Source of the DNA: CAIKZZ01 sp035524595
Lineage (GTDB): Bacteria > Pseudomonadota > Gammaproteobacteria > Steroidobacterales > Steroidobacteraceae
Direction of reading: 5' to 3'
DNA length: 8,737 bases
Assembly (NCBI GenBank): GCA_035524595.1
Contig: DATKOP010000103.1
Span: 1 to 8,737, forward strand
The notes beneath the pieces are model-generated. The model was not told where the DNA came from. It did not search any database and saw nothing but the letters and a program-made list of their open reading frames with translations. Each line of letters begins with the position of its first letter. Position 1 is the stretch's first letter. Both the position numbers and the translations under genes were made by a program. Below, in pieces: positions 4,867 through 8,737 of this stretch.

Positions 4867-6489
4867 ATGCCTCGCCTCGCCCCGCTCGCCGCCGCCCTCG
4901 CGCTCGTCGCGGGCGTCGCGGCCGGCGCCACGCCGCCGGCGCCGCCGTCGCTCGCGGCGCGGCTCGCGGCACTCGCGGCCGGCGAGCGCCTGGTGCTGGG
5001 TGGCGAGGAGCTGGTCTCGCACGTCGCGGTGCCGCGCGTCTATGCGCTGAGCGGCGGGCGGCTGCTGTGGCAGGACCCGGCCCGCGTCGCCACGCTCATC
5101 GAGACGATCCGCGCGAGCGCCGACGACGGCCTGCGGCCCGAGGACTACCACCTGCGCGCGCTGACCCGGCCGGCACCGGGCGCGCCCGGCGGCGTCGACG
5201 CGGACCTCCTGGCCACCGACGCCTACGTGATGCTGCTCTACGACCTGTACCTCGGCAAGGTCGATCCGGTCGCGATCGAGCCCAACTGGAACCTGCCCGC
5301 GCGGCCGCTGCGCGAGCGCCAGGCGCTCGCGTTCGTGGTCGGCGCGATCGAGCGCGGCGAGATCCGGGAGGCGGCCGAGCGCGTGCGGCCGCAGCACTGG
5401 CTGTACGAGTTCGGCCGCGCCGCGCTCGCCCGCCACCGCGCGATCGAGCGCGCCGGCGGCTGGGAGCGCGTGGCGGACGGCGCCAAGCTCCTGCCCGGCG
5501 CGAGCGACGCGCGCGTCCCGGCGCTGCGGCGGCGGCTCGCCGTCAGCGGCGACTATGCGGGTGCGGCGAGCGAGTCGCCGCTGTACGACGCCGCGCTGGT
5601 CGAGGCGGTGCGCACCTTCCAGCGCCACCACCGGCTGACGGCCGACGGCGAGGTCGGCGCGCCGACGCGGCGCGAGCTGAACGTGCCGGTCGGGGCGCGC
5701 ATCGACCAGCTGCGCATCAACCTCGAGCGCGGCCGCTGGGTGCTGCACGAGATCGGCGACGACGACCTGCTGGTGGTCGACATCGCCGGCTACGGCGTGC
5801 GCTTCCTGCGCCATCGCGAGGTCGTCTGGCGCGCGCGCGCGATCGTCGGCCAGACCTACCGGCAGACGCCGGAGTTCCGTGCCGAGATCGAGAACGTGGT
5901 CTTCAACCCGGCCTGGACCGTGCCGCCCGGCATCCTGGCCAGGGACGTGCTGCCGCAGCTCAAGCGCGGCGAGGACGTGCTGGCCCGCAAGAAGCTCAGG
6001 CTCTACGACCGCAGCGGCGCGCCGGTCGACCCGGCGACCGTGCGCTGGTCGGACTACACGCCGCGCGACTTCCCCTACGTGCTGCGCCAGGACCCGGGCG
6101 CGGACAACTCGCTCGGGCGGGTCAAGATCAACTTCCCGAACCCCTATCTCGTCTACCTGCACGACACGCCGGCGCGCTCGCTGTTCGACCGCAGCCAGCG
6201 CAACTTCAGCTCCGGCTGCATCCGGATCGAGCGGCCGCTCGAGCTGGTCGAGCTGCTGCTCGCCGATCCCGTCCGCTGGGACGGCGCCGCGATCCGCGCC
6301 GCCGTCGACGCCGGCACGACCCGGACCGTGGCGCTGCCGCGCAAGGTGACGGTGCTGTTGATCTACTGGACCGTGGACCGGGACCCGGACGGCGGCGTGG
6401 TGTTCAAGCGCGACGCCTACGGCCGCGACCCGCGGCTCCTGCGCGCGCTCGACGGGCGCTTCGGCTTCGGCACGCGCGTCAGGGCCTGA
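4867..6489 (+). CDS. Murein L,D-transpeptidase, LdtD/YcbB type
   Basis: LdtD-type enzymes act in the periplasm and form 3-3 crosslinks between meso-diaminopimelate residues of peptidoglycan stems; their cysteine chemistry resists most penicillins. The 540-aa product fits the family length. Residues 1-21 form a signal peptide (Ala/Leu-rich, GVAAGA end). A scaffold domain covers about 40-200, a peptidoglycan-binding_1 domain about 209-272 (AVRTFQRHHRLTADGEVG), and the YkuD catalytic domain about 300-480. The catalytic signature runs from H432 in YLHDTP to C451 in SSGCIRI, 19 residues apart as I recall for E. coli YcbB. A PNPYLVYLHDTP stretch (425-435) is also typical. The ATG at 4867 is the first start after an in-frame TAG at 4855-4857. 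The ribosome binding site is weak (TAGG, eight bases away). The gene stands alone, divergent from CHAD and convergent with DUF1501. The ldtD symbol is not assigned because several paralogues may exist. Confidence 0.93.
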   Translation: MPRLAPLAAALALVAGVAAGATPPAPPSLAARLAALAAGERLVLGGEELVSHVAVPRVYALSGGRLLWQDPARVATLIETIRASADDGLRPEDYHLRALTRPAPGAPGGVDADLLATDAYVMLLYDLYLGKVDPVAIEPNWNLPARPLRERQALAFVVGAIERGEIREAAERVRPQHWLYEFGRAALARHRAIERAGGWERVADGAKLLPGASDARVPALRRRLAVSGDYAGAASESPLYDAALVEAVRTFQRHHRLTADGEVGAPTRRELNVPVGARIDQLRINLERGRWVLHEIGDDDLLVVDIAGYGVRFLRHREVVWRARAIVGQTYRQTPEFRAEIENVVFNPAWTVPPGILARDVLPQLKRGEDVLARKKLRLYDRSGAPVDPATVRWSDYTPRDFPYVLRQDPGADNSLGRVKINFPNPYLVYLHDTPARSLFDRSQRNFSSGCIRIERPLELVELLLADPVRWDGAAIRAAVDAGTTRTVALPRKVTVLLIYWTVDRDPDGGVVFKRDAYGRDPRLLRALDGRFGFGTRVRA

Positions 6490-6531
6490 GCGGCCCCGGC
6501 CGCGCGCGCGCCCGGCAAGCGGCCCTCAGGC
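6484..6531. terminator. Hairpin bridging the stop codons of the transpeptidase and DUF1501 genes
   Basis: GCCTGAG (6484-6490) pairs with CTCAGGC (6525-6531), and past one bulged C, GGCC (6492-6495) pairs with GGCC (6521-6524). The 25-base loop can form an inner CCGG/CCGG stem around GCGCGC. The stem covers both stop codons (6487-6489 on plus, 6526-6528 on minus), which pair with each other. With a 36-base convergent gap it is the best candidate for a two-way terminator, though it lacks a T-tract. Confidence 0.5.
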
Positions 6532-7734
6532 GCGCACCAGCCCCGCGAGCGGCGCGAGGCGCTCGGCGCCGGGGAACACCGCGCCGAGCGCCGGCGCCGG
6601 CACCCGCAGGTGGTCGGCGAGCAGCCCCTTGGCGACCGCGCGCAGGTCGGTGGTGGGCTTCAGGTCACGGCCCTCGTGGCGGTGGCGCGGGGCGAGCCCG
6701 GGCCAGTCCGCGAGCACGCGCCCGCCCGCGAGCGCGCCGCCGACCAGCAGCGCAGCGGCGCCGGTGCCGTGGTCGGTGCCGCGCGTGCCGTTGGTCTCCA
6801 CCGTGCGCCCGAACTCGGTGCACACCAGCACGACGCTGCGCGCCCAGGCGTCGGCGAGACCGGTGCGCAGCGCCGCGAGCCCCTGGTCGAGCGTGCGCAG
6901 CCGGCCCGCCAGCTGGCCGTCGGCGGCGCCCTCGCCGGCGTGCGTGTCCCAGCCGCCGGCGTCCATCACCGCGACGCGCGGGCCACCCTCGGCGGCGAGC
7001 ATGCGGCCGGCGGTCTCGGCGATCGCCTTGAGGCGCGCGGCGTTGCCGGCGCGCGCCATCTGCTGCGCGCCGCCCGCGCCCTCCTCGTCGGCGAGCGCGC
7101 CGATGCGCGTCGCCTCGTCGAGCCGCGCCGCGAGAGTCGCGTCGTTCGAGTAGAGGTCCCGCAGCCGCGTCACGAGCTCGGGCTCGACCTCGGGCAGCAG
7201 CGACGGCGCCCACGAGCCCACCGGCGCCGGGCCGCGCAGGATCAGCGGCACGTTCTGGCCGAGCGCGAGGCCCTGGCCGCGCGGCGGCGGCAGCGCGCCG
7301 AGCGCCCGGTTCAGCCAGCCGCTCGCGGCGCCGGACGGCCGGTCGCCGCCGTTCTCGAGCACGTTCTGGCCGTCGAAGTGCGAGCGCTCGCGGTACGGCG
7401 AGGCGGTCGCGTGCACGACGATCAGCTCGCGCGCCTGCCAGCGCTCGTGCAGGCCCGTGAGCGCGGGGTGCAGGCCGAAGAAGCCGTCGAGGTCGAGCGC
7501 GCCCTGCGGCTCGCCGGGCGGGCGGATCGCGAGCGGGCCGCGGGCGGCGGCGTAGTCGCGGTCGCCGTACGGCGGCACGGCCGAGAGGCCGTCGAGCGCG
7601 CCGCGCAGGATCACGACCACGAGGCGCGACTCGCCGCCGCCGGCGGCCGCGAAGCTCACGCCCGGCAGCGTCGCGAGGCGCAGCGCAGCGCCGGCACCCA
7701 AGCCCATGCGCAGGAACTCGCGGCGGCTGGCCAT
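6526..7734 (-). CDS. DUF1501-family Tat-exported protein
   Basis: DUF1501 proteins are exported and, from memory, belong to the alkaline phosphatase/sulfatase-like superfamily; no reaction is established. The 402-aa product starts MASRREFLRMG, with twin-arginine motif SRREFL (3-8) and a hydrophobic stretch to about residue 30, so it should be exported folded by Tat. Family motifs are VVILRGALDGLSAVPPYGD (40-58), RSHFD (118-122), GGWDTH (260-265), EFGRT (307-311) and TDHG (320-323). The Asp/His clusters would suit metal binding. Start choice: an ATG at 7740 overlaps the DUF1800 stop as ATGA, but GAGGAG directly abuts it. The ATG at 7734 is six bases from that ribosome binding site and gives the same Tat motif, so it is preferred. 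It follows DUF1800 by two bases; this DUF1800-DUF1501 order recurs across many bacteria. Confidence 0.92.
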   Translation of the reverse strand: MASRREFLRMGLGAGAALRLATLPGVSFAAAGGGESRLVVVILRGALDGLSAVPPYGDRDYAAARGPLAIRPPGEPQGALDLDGFFGLHPALTGLHERWQARELIVVHATASPYRERSHFDGQNVLENGGDRPSGAASGWLNRALGALPPPRGQGLALGQNVPLILRGPAPVGSWAPSLLPEVEPELVTRLRDLYSNDATLAARLDEATRIGALADEEGAGGAQQMARAGNAARLKAIAETAGRMLAAEGGPRVAVMDAGGWDTHAGEGAADGQLAGRLRTLDQGLAALRTGLADAWARSVVLVCTEFGRTVETNGTRGTDHGTGAAALLVGGALAGGRVLADWPGLAPRHRHEGRDLKPTTDLRAVAKGLLADHLRVPAPALGAVFPGAERLAPLAGLVRA

Positions 7735-7736
7735 GC

Positions 7737-8737
7737 TCATCTCCTCTGGAACTCGGGGCTCATCAGGTAGAGCGCGAGCGCCTGCGAGCCCGAGGCGGCG
7801 CGCGCCAGCGCGCCCCTCGTGTGCTCGGAGGCGAGCGGCCCGAGCGTCGCGTCCAGCGTCGCGAGCGCCGAGTGCGACTCGCCGACGCGCGCCGCGAGCG
7901 CGACGCTCCACTCGATGCGCTTCATCAGCGCGTCGGCGCCGTCCCAGTCCTGCGCGCGGTCCGGCCAGCCGGCGGGCGAGCCGGGGCTGTAGTGCCGCTG
8001 GCCGAGCACCTCGAAGCCGGCGAGCAGCGCCTTCGGCTCCTGCGGCACGACGTCGAGCGCGCGCAGCGAGGAGTACACGAACTCGGCGGGCGTCTTGTAC
8101 TTGCGCGGCTCGGGCAGCCAGGCGCCGTCCCAGCCGATCAGCGCCTGGTACACCGCCGGCAGGTCGCCCTCGCTCGCGCGGTAGGCCTGCGCCAGGCGCT
8201 CGACGAGCGCCGGCGGCGGCTCGTCGGCGACGAAGTGGCGCGCGAGCTTGGTCGCGAGGTGGCGCGCGGTCGACGGGTGCGCGGCGAGATCGGCGAGCAC
8301 CGCCTGGCCCTGGCGCAGGCCGTCCTCGCCGTAGCGCCGGCCGAGCACGGTGCGCGCGCCCGGCTCGTGCAGCGGCGCGCGGAACTGGAACGTGCCGGGC
8401 GCGCCCTGCGCGTAGCGGCCCTTGCCGCCGCCGATCGACCAGCCGGTCAGCACCGCGGCGAAGCTGGTCACGTCCGCCTGCGCGTAGCCACCGTCGACGC
8501 CGAGCGTGTGCAGCTCGAGGATCTCGCGCGCGAGGTTCTCGTTCAGGCCGAGCTCGCGGCCGCGCGCGCCGGCGCGCCGCGCGAGCGGCGAATCGGGCCC
8601 GGCCGAGCGCTGGTTGTCGAGGTACAGCAGCATCGCCGGATGCGTCTCGACCGCACCCAGCATGGCGCCGAAGCGGCCGAGCACATGCGGCCGGATGGCC
8701 TCGCGCTCCATCGAACCGGCCACCGCGAGCACGGCGA
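7737..8737 (-). CDS. DUF1800-family protein, 5' end outside window
   Basis: DUF1800 is a widespread family of unknown function, usually 450-600 aa and encoded beside DUF1501. About 332 C-terminal residues are visible, ending at TGA 7739-7737. The signature is clear: REAIRPHVLGRF, then LDNQRSAGPDSPLARR, then GLNENLAREILELHTLGVDG followed by GYAQADV and LTGWS. Further on are the LATKLARHFVADEPP and KYKTPAEFVYSSLRAL segments, and the end LYLMSPEFQRR is typical of the family. The frame stays open to the window edge, and the codon at 8732 is an internal GTG, not a real start. The N-terminal part, including any signal peptide, is missing. It is the upstream gene of the coupled pair; the pairing suggests the two proteins act together outside the cytoplasm, which is inference. 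Confidence 0.92.
   Translation of the reverse strand, partial: AVLAVAGSMEREAIRPHVLGRFGAMLGAVETHPAMLLYLDNQRSAGPDSPLARRAGARGRELGLNENLAREILELHTLGVDGGYAQADVTSFAAVLTGWSIGGGKGRYAQGAPGTFQFRAPLHEPGARTVLGRRYGEDGLRQGQAVLADLAAHPSTARHLATKLARHFVADEPPPALVERLAQAYRASEGDLPAVYQALIGWDGAWLPEPRKYKTPAEFVYSSLRALDVVPQEPKALLAGFEVLGQRHYSPGSPAGWPDRAQDWDGADALMKRIEWSVALAARVGESHSALATLDATLGPLASEHTRGALARAASGSQALALYLMSPEFQRR
7741..7746 (-). promoter_or_regulatory. Ribosome binding site deciding the DUF1501 start
   Basis: GAGGAG on the minus strand lies inside the last codons of DUF1800. It is six bases from the ATG at 7734 and zero from the ATG at 7740, which favours 7734. Its position implies translational coupling of the two genes. 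Confidence 0.65.

Noticed and set aside
4750..6162. Upstream extension of the CHAD frame, giving a 783-codon protein
   Set aside because: The extension is antisense to the transpeptidase gene and low in complexity. The ATG at 4749 has a ribosome binding site and starts a full CHAD domain.
4806..7031. Open frame of 741 codons overlapping the transpeptidase gene
   Set aside because: Arg/Ala-rich shadow in another frame, without motifs; the 4867 frame carries the signal peptide and YkuD catalytic residues.
6610..7770. 386-codon frame antisense to DUF1501
   Set aside because: Shadow of the DUF1501 gene, with no recognisable domain or ribosome binding site.
7735..7911. N-terminal extension of DUF1501 to a 461-aa protein
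   Set aside because: It would run through the DUF1800 gene in another frame and bury the Tat motif about 60 residues in. The 7734 start has a proper ribosome binding site.
8730..8732. GTG as the start of the DUF1800 gene
   Set aside because: The frame stays open to the window edge, and family members have a long N-terminal part before this point, so this is an internal valine.

Overview
This window is very GC-rich (about three quarters G+C by eye). It looks like ordinary chromosome from a free-living proteobacterium. A Tat-exported high-potential iron-sulfur protein, an M13 metallopeptidase, an LdtD/YcbB-type L,D-transpeptidase and a DUF1800-DUF1501 pair together suggest a Gamma- or Betaproteobacterium, perhaps near the Xanthomonadales/Steroidobacterales. 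That placement is inference, and the species cannot be named. No mobile element, phage gene, tRNA, rRNA or CRISPR array is visible.

Layout, left to right: (1) 1-277 (+), 3' end of a HiPIP gene, followed by a GC-rich hairpin. (2) 444-2489 (+), complete exported M13 zinc metallopeptidase. (3) 2579-2761 (-), small exported lysine-rich protein of unknown function with a four-unit KKxx repeat. It is convergent with the peptidase and shares a GNRA-loop terminator hairpin with it. (4) 2762-2977, divergent control region with an AT-rich island, a dyad, a direct-repeat leader and a hairpin over a ribosome binding site. (5) 2978-3817 (+), two-cupin protein. (6) 3811-4749 (-), CHAD-domain protein whose last codons overlap the end of the cupin gene. 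(7) 4750-4866, divergent spacer with a perfect 16-bp palindrome. (8) 4867-6489 (+), L,D-transpeptidase. (9) 6526-7734 (-) and 7737-8737 (-), a tightly coupled DUF1800 to DUF1501 operon, with the DUF1800 5' end outside the window.

Most protein-coding genes here encode exported products: HiPIP and DUF1501 carry Tat-type signals, while the peptidase, the transpeptidase and the lysine-rich protein have Sec-type N-termini. The cupin and CHAD proteins look cytoplasmic. Genes are mostly single units in alternating orientation, so DUF1800-DUF1501 is the only clear operon. Gene-free gaps are all under 220 bases.

No convincing new multi-gene system is visible. The points most worth a second look are the KKxx repeat protein and its leader, the hairpin that pairs the two stop codons at the 3' ends of the transpeptidase and DUF1501 genes, the antisense overlap of the cupin and CHAD genes, and the DUF1800-DUF1501 pair of unknown function.
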